Positions 52,037-60,630 of a DNA stretch of 64,000 nt are shown here, in pieces. Below the pieces are notes generated by a model. That model worked only from the letters and a program-made list of their open reading frames with translations, searched no databases and was not told where the DNA came from. Source of the DNA: Lachnospiraceae bacterium (GTDB lineage: Bacteria; Bacillota; Clostridia; Lachnospirales; Lachnospiraceae); assembly GCA_017434885.1 (NCBI GenBank), contig JAFSGE010000026.1, forward strand, positions 1 to 64,000, given 5' to 3'. Position 1 is the stretch's first letter. Every line of letters begins with the position of its first letter. The translations under genes and the position numbers were made by a program.

Positions 52037-53713
52037 ATGTATCATAACAGTAAAATCTGGGTTGGAAAGTCCGGAGAAGAAAACGTATATATTTATCCCA
52101 AAATGGCTAACAGACACGGACTCATTGCCGGGGCAACGGGAACCGGTAAAACAGTCACACTGAAAGTACTTGCAGAGTCTTTCAGCGACTGCGGCGTTCC
52201 GGTTTTTCTTGCTGACGTAAAGGGTGACCTTGCAGGTATGTGTAAGCCGGGAACAGAGAATGAGAACGTAAAGAAACGTATGGATGATATGGGACTTTTG
52301 GCGGAAGGTTTTAAACTGCATGAATATCCCACTACATTTTGGGATGTTTACGGAGAAAAGGGAATGCCCCTTCGTACCACAATTACGGAAATGGGACCGC
52401 TTTTGCTTTCCAGAATTATGGATTTGAATGATACACAGTCAGATATTCTGACCATTATATTTAAAATTGCGGATGATGAAGGACTTCTTTTGATTGATAC
52501 CAAAGACCTTCGTTCCATGTTACAGTATGTAGGAGAAAATGCAAAAGAATATTCCCTTACATACGGCAATATCTCTAAGCAGAGTCTTGCAGCGATTATC
52601 CGTGCAGTGATTGCACTGGAAGAAGAGGGTGGTGACCAATTTTTCGGTGAACCTGCACTTGATATCAGAGACTGGCTTCGTACTAATTGTGACGGTAAGG
52701 GTGAAATTCAGGTTTTGGATTGCCAGAAGCTGATTAATAATCCGACCATGTATGCGACTTTTATGCTTTGGATGGTATCGGAGCTTTTTGAAACACTGCC
52801 GGAGGCAGGTGATATGGCAAAGCCGAAAATGGTATTTTTCTTTGATGAGGCGCATCTGTTGTTTGATTCTGCGCCCAGAGTCCTTTTGGAAAAAATCGAG
52901 CAGGTGGTAAAATTAATTCGTTCCAAGGGTGTGGGAATTTATTTTATTACACAGAATCCAAGAGACATTCCCGATGGTGTACTGGCACAGCTTGGCAATA
53001 AGATTCAGCATGCACTGCGTGCATATACTCCTGCAGAGCTTAAGAGCGCCAAGGCGGCAGCCCAGTCATTCCGTGAAAACCCGGAATTTGATACTCTTGA
53101 AGTGCTGACCAATCTGGGAATAGGTGAGGCAATTATCTCCGTACTTGATGAGGAAGGTATTCCCACAATTGTGAAAAAAGCAACTATTCTGCCGCCTCAG
53201 AGTCAGATGGGTGCTTTAGATGATGATGCAAGAAATAACCAGATTACGGGAAATCTTTTATATACCAGATATTGTGAAGCGCAGGACCGCGATTCAGCCT
53301 ATGAGTTCTTAAACAGAAAAGCTATTGCGGATGCGGAAGCAGAGAAGAAAGCTGCGGAAGAGGAAGCCTTCAGAAAGCAGCAGGAAAAAGAGGCAGCTGC
53401 TGCAGAAAAGCAAAGAATTAAAGAAGCGGAAGCTGCAGAAAAGCAGCGTCTTAAAGAAGAGGCGGCAGCAGAGAAACAGAGATTAAAGGCAGAAGCTGCT
53501 GCGGAAAAACAGAGATTAAAAGAGGAAGAAAAGAAGCAGAAGCAGGTAAAATCGGTGGCGAAGAGTGTTGCCAGCAGTGCAGCAGGTACTATCGGAAGAG
53601 AATTTGGTAATACTATCGGTAAGTCTTTAGGAGGAAGCTTTGGCAAAAAAGTAGGCGGAAATGTCGGTGCATCTTTGGGCAGAGGCATTTTGAGTACTTT
53701 ATTTAAGCTTTAA
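52037..53713 (+). CDS. HerA-like (DUF853) hexameric ATPase with coiled-coil and glycine-rich tail
   Basis: A 558-residue protein of the HerA/FtsK superfamily, DUF853 type. Walker A is GATGTGKTVT (about 35-44), then ADVKGDLAGM; Walker B MVFFFDEAHLLFD (about 265) and the sensor ITQNPRDIPDGVLAQLGNK (about 307). From about 420 there is an Ala/Glu/Lys coiled coil with AEKQRLKEE-type repeats and a Gly/Ser tail (about 510-558, GREFGNTIGKSLGGSFGKKV). Relatives are DNA-pumping helicases, but no NurA nuclease is adjacent. ATG 52037 follows AGGAGG. Role of the tail is unknown; its GxxxG pattern could insert in or bind membranes. Confidence 0.9.
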   Translation: MYHNSKIWVGKSGEENVYIYPKMANRHGLIAGATGTGKTVTLKVLAESFSDCGVPVFLADVKGDLAGMCKPGTENENVKKRMDDMGLLAEGFKLHEYPTTFWDVYGEKGMPLRTTITEMGPLLLSRIMDLNDTQSDILTIIFKIADDEGLLLIDTKDLRSMLQYVGENAKEYSLTYGNISKQSLAAIIRAVIALEEEGGDQFFGEPALDIRDWLRTNCDGKGEIQVLDCQKLINNPTMYATFMLWMVSELFETLPEAGDMAKPKMVFFFDEAHLLFDSAPRVLLEKIEQVVKLIRSKGVGIYFITQNPRDIPDGVLAQLGNKIQHALRAYTPAELKSAKAAAQSFRENPEFDTLEVLTNLGIGEAIISVLDEEGIPTIVKKATILPPQSQMGALDDDARNNQITGNLLYTRYCEAQDRDSAYEFLNRKAIADAEAEKKAAEEEAFRKQQEKEAAAAEKQRIKEAEAAEKQRLKEEAAAEKQRLKAEAAAEKQRLKEEEKKQKQVKSVAKSVASSAAGTIGREFGNTIGKSLGGSFGKKVGGNVGASLGRGILSTLFKL

Positions 53714-53720
53714 GGAAATA

Positions 53721-54443
53721 ATGGAACCATTTATCAGAACAGAAATGTTACTTGGAAGCAGCGCTATGCAGCATCTTAGGGATGCGCATGTGGCTGTTTT
53801 CGGTATCGGCGGCGTAGGCGGCTACGTTGTGGAGGCACTGGCCAGAAGCGGTGTTGGATGCTTTACGTTAGTAGATAACGATACGGTTTCCGTCAGTAAT
53901 TTGAACAGACAGATTATTGCGACAACAGATACCATAGGGCGCGACAAAGTTGCAGTTATGAAAGCGAGAATTCTATCCATTAACCCCAAGGCGGTTGTGA
54001 AGACGCACACATGCTTTTTTCTGCCGGAGAATGCGGGAGAGTTTGATTTTTCGGAGTATTCTTATGTGGTGGATGCGGTAGATACGGTGACGGCAAAGAT
54101 TGAACTGGTGATTAGGGCAAAACAGGCAGATGTTCCGATTATCAGTTGCATGGGAACCGGAAATAAATTAAATCCCGGAATGCTTGAAATTGATGATATT
54201 TACAAAACCAGTGTATGCCCGCTTGCAAAAGTAATGCGCAGAGAGCTTCGGAAGCGACAGGTGGATAAACTTACCGTTCTTTATTCAAAAGAAGAACCTA
54301 AGATTCCACAGACGGGCTTGACAGTCGAAGAAAAGCCGGAAGGAAGGCGGAGCATACCGGGCAGCACGGCTTTTGTACCTCCGGCGGCAGGGCTTATGAT
54401 TGCTTCACGTGTAATCAAGGATTTGGCAGAGATAGGAGAATAG
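53721..54443 (+). CDS. tcdA: tRNA threonylcarbamoyladenosine dehydratase
   Basis: A 240-residue E1-like (ThiF/HesA/MoeB) protein. The ATP-binding motif is GIGGVGGYVVEALARSGVG (about 31-49) and the next motif is LVDNDTVSVSNLNRQ (about 53-67). The family's short C-terminal form matches TcdA (CsdL), which cyclises t6A37 in tRNAs to ct6A. Typical details are ELRKRQVDKLTVLYSKEEP (about 174-192) and PGSTAFVPPAAGLMIASRVI. It starts 8 bases after the HerA gene. Paralogous sulfur-carrier E1 enzymes lack this tail. Confidence 0.92.
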   Translation: MEPFIRTEMLLGSSAMQHLRDAHVAVFGIGGVGGYVVEALARSGVGCFTLVDNDTVSVSNLNRQIIATTDTIGRDKVAVMKARILSINPKAVVKTHTCFFLPENAGEFDFSEYSYVVDAVDTVTAKIELVIRAKQADVPIISCMGTGNKLNPGMLEIDDIYKTSVCPLAKVMRRELRKRQVDKLTVLYSKEEPKIPQTGLTVEEKPEGRRSIPGSTAFVPPAAGLMIASRVIKDLAEIGE

Positions 54444-54447
54444 GACA

Positions 54448-55524
54448 TTGAAAAAAGTAATTAAAAGAATTGTTATCATATTGATAGCGCTTCTCCTTAT
54501 ATTGGGAGCCTATGGGGCATATGTTCTTACGTCTTATTATCGTCTGCCGGATAATCTGACATTAGAGGTGAAGCGTAACGGTGCCAATTTTTACTTTGAG
54601 GATGCGCAGCCTTACACGACAGGGAAATTTTATTGGGCAATGACCTACAATACCGGCTTTGGTGCATATCAAAAAGATTTCAGCTTTTTTATGGATGGCG
54701 GTAAATCTTCATGGGCAGAAGATGAGGACAGTGTCATTGCTTCGGTTTGCGGCATGGGAGAAATTATCAATAATGTAAATCCGGATTTTGTTTTTCTTCA
54801 GGAAGTCGATGTGGACAGTACCCGCTCTTATCATGTTGACCAGACAGAAATTTTGAATCAGTTCGTAAAAGGATATTATTATACCTTTGCACAGAACTAT
54901 GATTCGCCATTTTTGTTTTTTCCGCCATGGCAACCCCACGGCGTTAGCAAGTCAGGACTGTTAACCTATTCTAAAGGACAAATTACGGATGCCATGAGAC
55001 GAAGTCTTCCGATATCGGAATCGCTCAGCAAACTGCTGGATTTGGACAGATGTTATTCTGTTTCAAGAATACCGATTGAAAACGGAAAAAGTCTTTGTCT
55101 TTACAATATGCACATGTCTGCTTACGGTACCAATGACAGTATCCGTGATAAGCAACTTGCTATGCTTTATGCGGATATGGAAGCTGATTACAAAAAAGGA
55201 AACTATGTGATTTGCGGCGGCGATTTTAACTGTGATTTAAAGGAAGAACAGGAAGAAAATGTACCTCAGTGGGCAAAGAGTTTTCCGAGAGAAAGCCTGC
55301 CGAAGGGATTTCGACTTGCCATTGATGAGGCGAAGGAAGAAAATATAGCACACAATACCTGCAGAAGTGCAGATAAACCCTATGATGAAGAAACCAGTTA
55401 TACGATTACACTGGACGGCTTTATTATTTCGGACAATATTAATGTAAACTATTATCAGCATATGGACTGGGGATATGAATTTTCAGACCATGAACCTGTC
55501 ATCATGCAGTTTCGAATGGAATAA
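54448..55524 (+). CDS. Membrane-anchored endonuclease/exonuclease/phosphatase-fold protein
   Basis: A 358-residue protein with an N-terminal membrane anchor (about residues 8-30, IVIILIALLLILGAYGAYVL) and an extracellular EEP domain: MTYNTGFGAY (about 66), FLQEVDVDSTRSYHVDQ (about 115-131), LYNMHMSAYG (about 213), ICGGDFNCDL (about 252-261) and the terminal SDHEPVIMQF (about 345). These are the metal and catalytic residues of DNase I-like and sphingomyelinase-like phosphodiesterases. The start is TTG 54448, 4 bases after tcdA, with AGGAG upstream. Substrate could be nucleic acid or phospholipid. Confidence 0.88.
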   Translation: MKKVIKRIVIILIALLLILGAYGAYVLTSYYRLPDNLTLEVKRNGANFYFEDAQPYTTGKFYWAMTYNTGFGAYQKDFSFFMDGGKSSWAEDEDSVIASVCGMGEIINNVNPDFVFLQEVDVDSTRSYHVDQTEILNQFVKGYYYTFAQNYDSPFLFFPPWQPHGVSKSGLLTYSKGQITDAMRRSLPISESLSKLLDLDRCYSVSRIPIENGKSLCLYNMHMSAYGTNDSIRDKQLAMLYADMEADYKKGNYVICGGDFNCDLKEEQEENVPQWAKSFPRESLPKGFRLAIDEAKEENIAHNTCRSADKPYDEETSYTITLDGFIISDNINVNYYQHMDWGYEFSDHEPVIMQFRME

Positions 55525-55547
55525 TTTGTACAAAAAGAGTCATACTA
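55519..55547 (+). promoter_or_regulatory. Sigma-F/G-type forespore promoter of spoVAA
   Basis: GAATA (55519-55523), a 17-base spacer and CATACTA (55541-55547) fit the sigma-G consensus GHATR and CATNHTA. It overlaps the stop of the preceding gene and lies 31 bases before spoVAA. Confidence 0.65.
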
Positions 55548-55577
55548 GCCTAAAGGTTTATTCGGAGGGTATGACGG

Positions 55578-56210
55578 ATGGCAGGTAATATAACAGTATA
55601 TTTGAAAACAGAACAAAATGCGGAGGTAATGGAGTCACATGTACGTGTGAAAGACATTGCCTCCGTTTATTGTAAAGAAAAAGCGGTTAGTGACAAAATA
55701 AAAGCGATTACTGTTCTCAAATTCCGGGAAGTTGAAAGGAAGAGACGGGTGGTCAGTGTCCTGAAAGTAATTGAATTGATAGAAAGGGAAATTCCCGGCG
55801 TGAAAGTGGAAAATATTGGTGAAAATGCTACGTTGATTGAACTGGTCAATACAGAAAAACACGGGGGAATCATGCAATGGCTGAAGCTTTTATTCGTTGC
55901 AGGCATCAGTTTTTTCGGCACGGGATTTACCATTATGGCGTTTCATAACGATATTGATATTAACGACATTTTTGCGCAATTCTATGAACAGATAATGGGG
56001 GCTCCGGCAAGCGGATACACAATTATGGAGTTATCCTATTCCGTGGGACTTGCGGTGGGAATTATTGTTTTTTTTAATCATATCGGAGGCAGAAGAATCA
56101 CCAAGGACCCGACCCCCATAGAGGTTGAAATGAAAATTTATGAATCTGATGTCAATAAAGCTCTGATAGAAACAGCGGATAGGGAGGGGCAAACGATTGA
56201 TGTTTCTTAA
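55578..56210 (+). CDS. spoVAA: Stage V sporulation protein AA
   Basis: A 210-residue protein starting with an exposed domain that opens TVYLKTEQNAEVMESHVRVKDIASVYC, typical of SpoVAA. Two membrane helices follow (about 105-120 and 150-170). SpoVA proteins form the channel that moves Ca-dipicolinate into the forespore and out at germination. CGGAGG precedes ATG 55578. It overlaps spoVAB by 11 bases and follows a sigma-G-like promoter. The presence of this gene is the clearest sign that the organism can sporulate. Confidence 0.92.
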   Translation: MAGNITVYLKTEQNAEVMESHVRVKDIASVYCKEKAVSDKIKAITVLKFREVERKRRVVSVLKVIELIEREIPGVKVENIGENATLIELVNTEKHGGIMQWLKLLFVAGISFFGTGFTIMAFHNDIDINDIFAQFYEQIMGAPASGYTIMELSYSVGLAVGIIVFFNHIGGRRITKDPTPIEVEMKIYESDVNKALIETADREGQTIDVS

Positions 56211-56679
56211 ACAATTATTTTTGGCAATTTGCGCAGGGGCGTTTGGACTGCTTTCTTCTGCAGGGGTATTTACGGTACTGGCTTCCGTGGGCTTGATTCC
56301 CAGATTTGCCGGCAAAATGCATGTGGCAAGCAAAGTGTTTGCCTTGGAGGAAGCCGTGATTTTCGGGACATTGACCGGATCGTTTTTCAGCGTATATGCA
56401 AAATACGGAAGAATAGGTGCTTTTATACTGGAAAATGAACTGCTGGGAGCGGATACTGCAACCATATGGAGGCTGATAGGAACTTTAATATTGATAATAA
56501 GCGGTTTTTTTGCGGGGATATTTGTAGGCTGTCTTGCCTTTGCCATTGCAGAGATGCTGGACTCTATACCTATTTTCGCTCGGAGAATGGGATTCAGGCA
56601 CGGGCTCGGAATTGCAATTTCTGCGGCTGCATTTGGAAAATTGGTGGGAAGTATTTTTTATTTTGTGAGAGGAATTTAA
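56200..56679 (+). CDS. spoVAB: Stage V sporulation protein AB
   Basis: A 159-residue membrane protein with four to five helices and SpoVAB-like features (FGLLSSAGVFTVLASVGLIPRFAGKMHVASKVFALEEAVIFGTLTG, about residues 15-60; SGFFAGIFVGCLAFAIAEMLDSIPIFARR). ATG 56200 overlaps the spoVAA end; TTG 56197 is one codon earlier. GGAGGGG lies at suitable distance. In Bacillus the next genes would be spoVAC and spoVAD; here neither follows, and unrelated genes stand before spoVAE. Confidence 0.92.
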   Translation: MFLKQLFLAICAGAFGLLSSAGVFTVLASVGLIPRFAGKMHVASKVFALEEAVIFGTLTGSFFSVYAKYGRIGAFILENELLGADTATIWRLIGTLILIISGFFAGIFVGCLAFAIAEMLDSIPIFARRMGFRHGLGIAISAAAFGKLVGSIFYFVRGI

Positions 56680-56747
56680 GAACTGGGGAGTTGAAAAAAG
56701 CAGGGAAGTTGATTACAATAGTAGTATTGCAAATAGGAGGCATAAGG

Positions 56748-56978
56748 ATGAGAGAGATGGAGTTTAAAATGGAGCGCCCCGGTTTACTGAAAGAAGGGGA
56801 TTTGGTGACGGTAACGGAAGGTGTGTTGCCCAGTAACTATTATTATACCATTGACCCGTCCCTTGCCATGTCAGGCAATATCCCTTTTCGTGAACGGATG
56901 AAGTCAAAAGAGGGAAAAGTAGTGCGCGTAATTGAAAATGAACGAGGATTTTACGTGACGGCAGAATTTGATGAGTGA
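56748..56978 (+). CDS. 76-residue soluble protein, unknown
   Basis: A 76-residue acidic protein (MREMEFKMERPGLLKEGDLV...EFDE) with a beta-rich, SH3-like or KOW-like look: KEGDLVTVTEGV, KSKEGKVVRVIENERGFYVTAEF. ATG 56748 has ATAGGAGG before it, so the gene is real, and the longer frame upstream is not used. It lies between spoVAB and ridA in the same direction. Family not recognised. Confidence 0.7.
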   Translation: MREMEFKMERPGLLKEGDLVTVTEGVLPSNYYYTIDPSLAMSGNIPFRERMKSKEGKVVRVIENERGFYVTAEFDE

Positions 56979-56991
56979 CGGAGGAAATGTT

Positions 56992-57369
56992 ATGTTAACT
57001 AAAGTAGCAACAGAAAAAGCACCTGCAGCAATCGGGCCTTATTCCCAGGGAATTATTGCAAACGGTATGTTGTTTGCATCGGGACAGATTCCTATTATTC
57101 CCGAAACAGGAGCAATTGCAGAAGGCGATATTACCGTGCAGGCAAAACAGGTAATGCTGAATGTGGGAGAAATTTTGAAAGCAGCGGGAACAGATTATGA
57201 GCATGTGGTAAAAACCACCTGTTTTTTGGCAGAAATGGCAGATTTTGCAGCATTTAATGCTGTTTACGAACAGTATTTTACAGGAAAACCGGCAAGAAGC
57301 TGTGTAGCAGTAAAGCAGCTTCCTAAGGATGTACTTTGTGAAGTAGAAGTAATTGCATTGGTAAAATAG
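56992..57369 (+). CDS. ridA: RidA family enamine/imine deaminase
   Basis: A 125-residue trimeric enzyme that hydrolyses reactive enamines/imines such as 2-aminoacrylate made by PLP enzymes. Family motifs: IGPYSQGIIANGMLFASGQIPI (about 14-35), DYEHVVKTTCFLAEMADF and RSCVAVKQLPKDVLCEVEVIA, with the conserved arginine (about 103) and the glutamate near 118. GGAGG precedes ATG 56992; the in-frame start at 56968 overlaps the previous gene. It sits inside the split spoVA cluster. Confidence 0.95.
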   Translation: MLTKVATEKAPAAIGPYSQGIIANGMLFASGQIPIIPETGAIAEGDITVQAKQVMLNVGEILKAAGTDYEHVVKTTCFLAEMADFAAFNAVYEQYFTGKPARSCVAVKQLPKDVLCEVEVIALVK

Positions 57370-57379
57370 AGGCAGAATA

Positions 57380-58270
57380 ATGAAAAAAACATCATTGAAA
57401 AGTAGTTTTCTGCTGTTTTTGGCTGCTTTTATCTGGGGTGTTGCATTTGTGGCGCAAAGTGTAGGCATGGACTATATGGGTCCTTTAAGCTTTAACGGAG
57501 CAAGATTTCTGATGGGAAGTGCGGTGCTGATGCCCCTTGTGGCATACCGGAGAAAAAGAAATGCAAAAGAAGGAATAGCACCTGCAGGTACAAAGGTAAC
57601 ATTACTGGGAGGTGTTTGCTGTGGTTTGGCATTATGTTCTGCAGCGCTGATGCAGCAGTTCGGTATCATGTATACCACGGTGGGGAAAGCAGGATTCATT
57701 ACTACACTGTACATCATTCTGGTTCCTATTTTCGGCATTTTCTTAAAGAAGAAGGTTCCCGGAAAAGTATGGTTCGGGGCAGGAATTGCGGCTGTGGGAA
57801 TGTATCTTTTATGCATGAGTGAAAAACTGGCTTTGGGCAAAGGGGATGCATATGTCTTTGTCTGTGCAATACTTTTTACGGTACATATTTTGGTGATTGA
57901 TTACTTTTCACCCAAAGCGGACGGCGTAGAACTGTCTTGTCTGCAATTTTTGACCGCAGGAGTAATTGCCGGTGCTTTGGCACTTGTATTTGAACAACCC
58001 ACGGCAGACAATTTTATTGCAGGAATCATTCCCCTTGCATATGCGGGAATTATGTCCAGTGGTGTTGCTTATACCTTACAGATTATTGGACAAAAGGATA
58101 TGGACCCAACCATCGCGTCGTTGATTCTCAGTTTGGAATCGGTAGTATCCATGCTGGCAGGCTGGGTGATACTGGAACAGGCATTAAGCCCACGGGAGCT
58201 TTGCGGATGCGGTCTTGTTTTTGCAGCGGTTATTCTGGTTCAGCTTCCTGAGAAAAGGCGCATAGAATAA
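57380..58270 (+). CDS. EamA/DMT superfamily transporter
   Basis: A 296-residue protein with ten helices in two EamA repeats: FIWGVAFVAQSVGMDYMGPLSFNGARF (first) and AGIMSSGVAYTLQIIGQKDMDPTIASLILSLESVVSMLAGWVIL (second). Members move amino acids, metabolites or drugs by proton exchange. It begins 11 bases after ridA and ends 47 bases before spoVAE. Transport substrate cannot be inferred. AGGCAG is a weak ribosome site, so coupling to ridA is plausible. Confidence 0.9.
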   Translation: MKKTSLKSSFLLFLAAFIWGVAFVAQSVGMDYMGPLSFNGARFLMGSAVLMPLVAYRRKRNAKEGIAPAGTKVTLLGGVCCGLALCSAALMQQFGIMYTTVGKAGFITTLYIILVPIFGIFLKKKVPGKVWFGAGIAAVGMYLLCMSEKLALGKGDAYVFVCAILFTVHILVIDYFSPKADGVELSCLQFLTAGVIAGALALVFEQPTADNFIAGIIPLAYAGIMSSGVAYTLQIIGQKDMDPTIASLILSLESVVSMLAGWVILEQALSPRELCGCGLVFAAVILVQLPEKRRIE

Positions 58271-58316
58271 AGGATTTGGGACAAACTACCTGTATAGAAA
58301 AATACAGGAGGTTATT

Positions 58317-58673
58317 ATGGACTATTTTCATGCATTTTGGGTGGGCGGACTGATTTGTGCGCTTGTGCAGATATTAATGGAAAAAACGAAAATGATGCCG
58401 GGGCGGATTATGGTTCTTTTGGTTTGCACCGGTGCTTTTTTGAGTTTTATCGGAGTTTATGAACCTTTTGCAGAGTTTGCGGGAGCAGGCGCTTCGGTGC
58501 CGCTTTTGGGGTTCGGCAATGTTTTGATGAAAGGGGTAAAAGAGGCTGTGGACAGTCAGGGGATTATGGGACTGTTTGCAGGGGGATTTAAGGCAGGTGC
58601 GGTAGGAACTTCTGCAGCATTGATTTTCGGATATCTTGCAAGCCTTGTGTTTAATCCCAAGATGAAAAAATAG
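58317..58673 (+). CDS. spoVAE: Stage V sporulation protein AE
   Basis: A 118-residue membrane protein of the SpoVAE (SpoVAEb) type: FWVGGLICALVQILMEKTKMMPGRIMVLLV (about 7-36), FAGAGASVPLLGFGNVLMKGVKEAV (about 54-78) and GLFAGGFKAGAVGTSAALIFGYLASLVFNPK. It would join the dipicolinate channel. A perfect hairpin (CCTGTAT 58289-58295 with ATACAGG 58302-58308) overlaps part of its AGGAGG ribosome site. It is separated from spoVAA-spoVAB by three non-sporulation genes, and spoVAC and spoVAD are missing in the window. Confidence 0.92.
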   Translation: MDYFHAFWVGGLICALVQILMEKTKMMPGRIMVLLVCTGAFLSFIGVYEPFAEFAGAGASVPLLGFGNVLMKGVKEAVDSQGIMGLFAGGFKAGAVGTSAALIFGYLASLVFNPKMKK

Positions 58674-58701
58674 AGCAAATACGAGAGAATGAGGTTTTTT
58701 T

Positions 58702-60504
58702 ATGATACAAAAACGTTTGTCGGCACTACGGAATGCCATGGAAAAGGCGGGAATTGATTGTTATATTATTCCTACTTCTGATTTTCATAACAGTGAGTAT
58801 GTCAGTGAGTACTTTATGGTACGGAAATATTTCAGCGGATTTACCGGTTCTGCCGGTACCCTTGTAGTTTTTCAGAATAAGGCGGCGCTTTTTACTGACG
58901 GGCGTTACTTTATCCAGGCTGCAAAGGAGTTGCAGGGAAGTGCGATTACGCTTATGAAGATGGGAGAACCGGATGTACCTACACTCACCGATTATGTAAA
59001 GCAGGAACTTGCAGACGGACAAACAATCGGTTTTGACGGCAGGGTTATGAGCGCCGGAGACGGTTTGGTATTTGAAAAAATCGCAGAGGAAAAACACGGT
59101 ATTATTATATGGAATCTTGATTTGGCAGAGGAAGTCTGGACAGACAGACCCGCGCTTCCCGCAACAAAGGCATATGTGCTGGGAGAGGAGTACAGTGGTG
59201 AGGCGGTTGCATCAAAATTAAGGCGTGTACGAGAAAAGATGACAGAAGAAGGTGCAGACATTCATATATTGACCACGTTGGACGATATAGCATGGCTGTT
59301 AAACCTTCGTGCTGATGATGTGGAAAGCTGTCCCGTATTGCTTTCTTACTTCGTGATTACAAAAGAAACAGCTACATTATTCGGAAGAGAAGCAGCCTTC
59401 GGGGAAGAGGTAAAAGAATATCTGACCCGGAACAACATTAGTTTAAAGTCATATGAGTGCTTTTATGAGGACATTGCAGAGTCTGCAGATGTCATGACGA
59501 AGAAAACGGTATGGGTATGCGAGAACAGAATTGATTATCGTTTAAAAAAGGAACTGGGCGGATTAGTAATTTTGAATAAAGCCAATCCCACTTCCCTTAT
59601 GAAGGCAATTAAAAACGAAACAGAGCAGGAGAATATCCGCAAAGCACATTTGATGGATGCAGTGGCAGTGACTAAATTTATGTATTGGTTAAAACAAAAT
59701 GTAGGGAAAATGCCTATGACAGAAATCAGTGCGGCTGAGTATCTGGAGAAGCTTCGTGCAGAAAATGAAACATTTATTGAGCCAAGCTTTTCTACTATTT
59801 GTGCTTATGGTGAAAACGGGGCAATTATTCATTACAGCGCCTCGCCGGAACAGTTTGCGGAAATCAGACCTGAGGGGATGCTGATGGTAGACAGTGGCGG
59901 ACACTATTTTGAGGGAAGTACCGATATCACCAGAACTTTTGTGCTGGGAGAAATATCGGAAGAGATGAAATCGCATTTTACCTTGGCTGCAAGAGCGATG
60001 CTCAGGCTGAAAAATGCAAAATTTCTTTACGGAGCGAAGGGAATTAATCTGGATGTTTTGGCGAGAGAGGTTTTTTGGGAAAAAGGACTGGATTATAAGC
60101 ACGGTACAGGTCACGGGGTAGGATATCTTCTCAGTGTACATGAAGGACCGAACAGCTTTCGCTTTAAGCCTCTTGCAGGCAGTGATGATGACTGGTGCTT
60201 TGAAGAAGGAATGGTTACCACAGACGAACCCGGTATTTACATAGAGGGAAGTCACGGGGTAAGAATTGAAAATGAACTGCTTTGTCGCAAAGGGGAAAAG
60301 AATGAGTACGGTCAGTTTATGTATTTTGAAGATTTGACGTATGTGCCCATCGATTTGGACGGTATCGATGTGAAGCAGATGAATGAGAGGGAAATTGATA
60401 TCCTGAATACGTATCATAAGGAAGTATGCGGGAAACTCTCCCCGTATTTTGAAAGTGAAGCATTGGAATGGCTAAGGCATGCTACAAGACAAATAGGAAA
60501 ATAG
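58702..60504 (+). CDS. M24 family Xaa-Pro aminopeptidase
   Basis: A 600-residue metallopeptidase of the long, three-domain aminopeptidase P type. Two creatinase-like N-terminal domains (about 1-310; FTDGRYFIQAAKEL) precede the pita-bread M24 domain. Metal ligands: DSGGHYFEGSTDITRTF (about 396-412), HGTGHGVGYLLSVHEGP (about 467-484), DEPGIYIEGSHGVRIENE (about 512-530). It removes an N-terminal residue before proline in the cytoplasm. GAGAATGAGG region precedes ATG 58702, 28 bases after spoVAE. A terminator follows. Confidence 0.95.
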   Translation: MIQKRLSALRNAMEKAGIDCYIIPTSDFHNSEYVSEYFMVRKYFSGFTGSAGTLVVFQNKAALFTDGRYFIQAAKELQGSAITLMKMGEPDVPTLTDYVKQELADGQTIGFDGRVMSAGDGLVFEKIAEEKHGIIIWNLDLAEEVWTDRPALPATKAYVLGEEYSGEAVASKLRRVREKMTEEGADIHILTTLDDIAWLLNLRADDVESCPVLLSYFVITKETATLFGREAAFGEEVKEYLTRNNISLKSYECFYEDIAESADVMTKKTVWVCENRIDYRLKKELGGLVILNKANPTSLMKAIKNETEQENIRKAHLMDAVAVTKFMYWLKQNVGKMPMTEISAAEYLEKLRAENETFIEPSFSTICAYGENGAIIHYSASPEQFAEIRPEGMLMVDSGGHYFEGSTDITRTFVLGEISEEMKSHFTLAARAMLRLKNAKFLYGAKGINLDVLAREVFWEKGLDYKHGTGHGVGYLLSVHEGPNSFRFKPLAGSDDDWCFEEGMVTTDEPGIYIEGSHGVRIENELLCRKGEKNEYGQFMYFEDLTYVPIDLDGIDVKQMNEREIDILNTYHKEVCGKLSPYFESEALEWLRHATRQIGK

Positions 60505-60525
60505 TACGGAAACGCTATTATAAAG

Positions 60526-60558
60526 TGGTATATCTGCTTGACGGATATACCATTTTTT
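60526..60558 (+). terminator. Terminator of the aminopeptidase gene
   Basis: TGGTATATC (60526-60534) pairs perfectly with GATATACCA (60544-60552), followed by six Ts. Confidence 0.9.
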
Positions 60559-60566
60559 AATATAAT
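60538..60566 (+). promoter_or_regulatory. Promoter of the uracil permease gene, embedded in the preceding terminator
   Basis: TTGACG (60538-60543) lies in the terminator loop, the 17-base spacer covers the right arm and T run, and a perfect TATAAT is at 60561-60566. Confidence 0.85.
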
Positions 60567-60630
60567 AGCGGGAAAAGTAAAAGGCGGGTATGTACGTTTT
60601 TTACAAAAAAGAATACGGAGGAGATGGAGT

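Noticed and set aside
59689-60417. 242-codon minus-strand frame within the aminopeptidase gene
   Set aside because: The plus strand holds the conserved M24 metal-binding motifs, so the antisense frame is a shadow.
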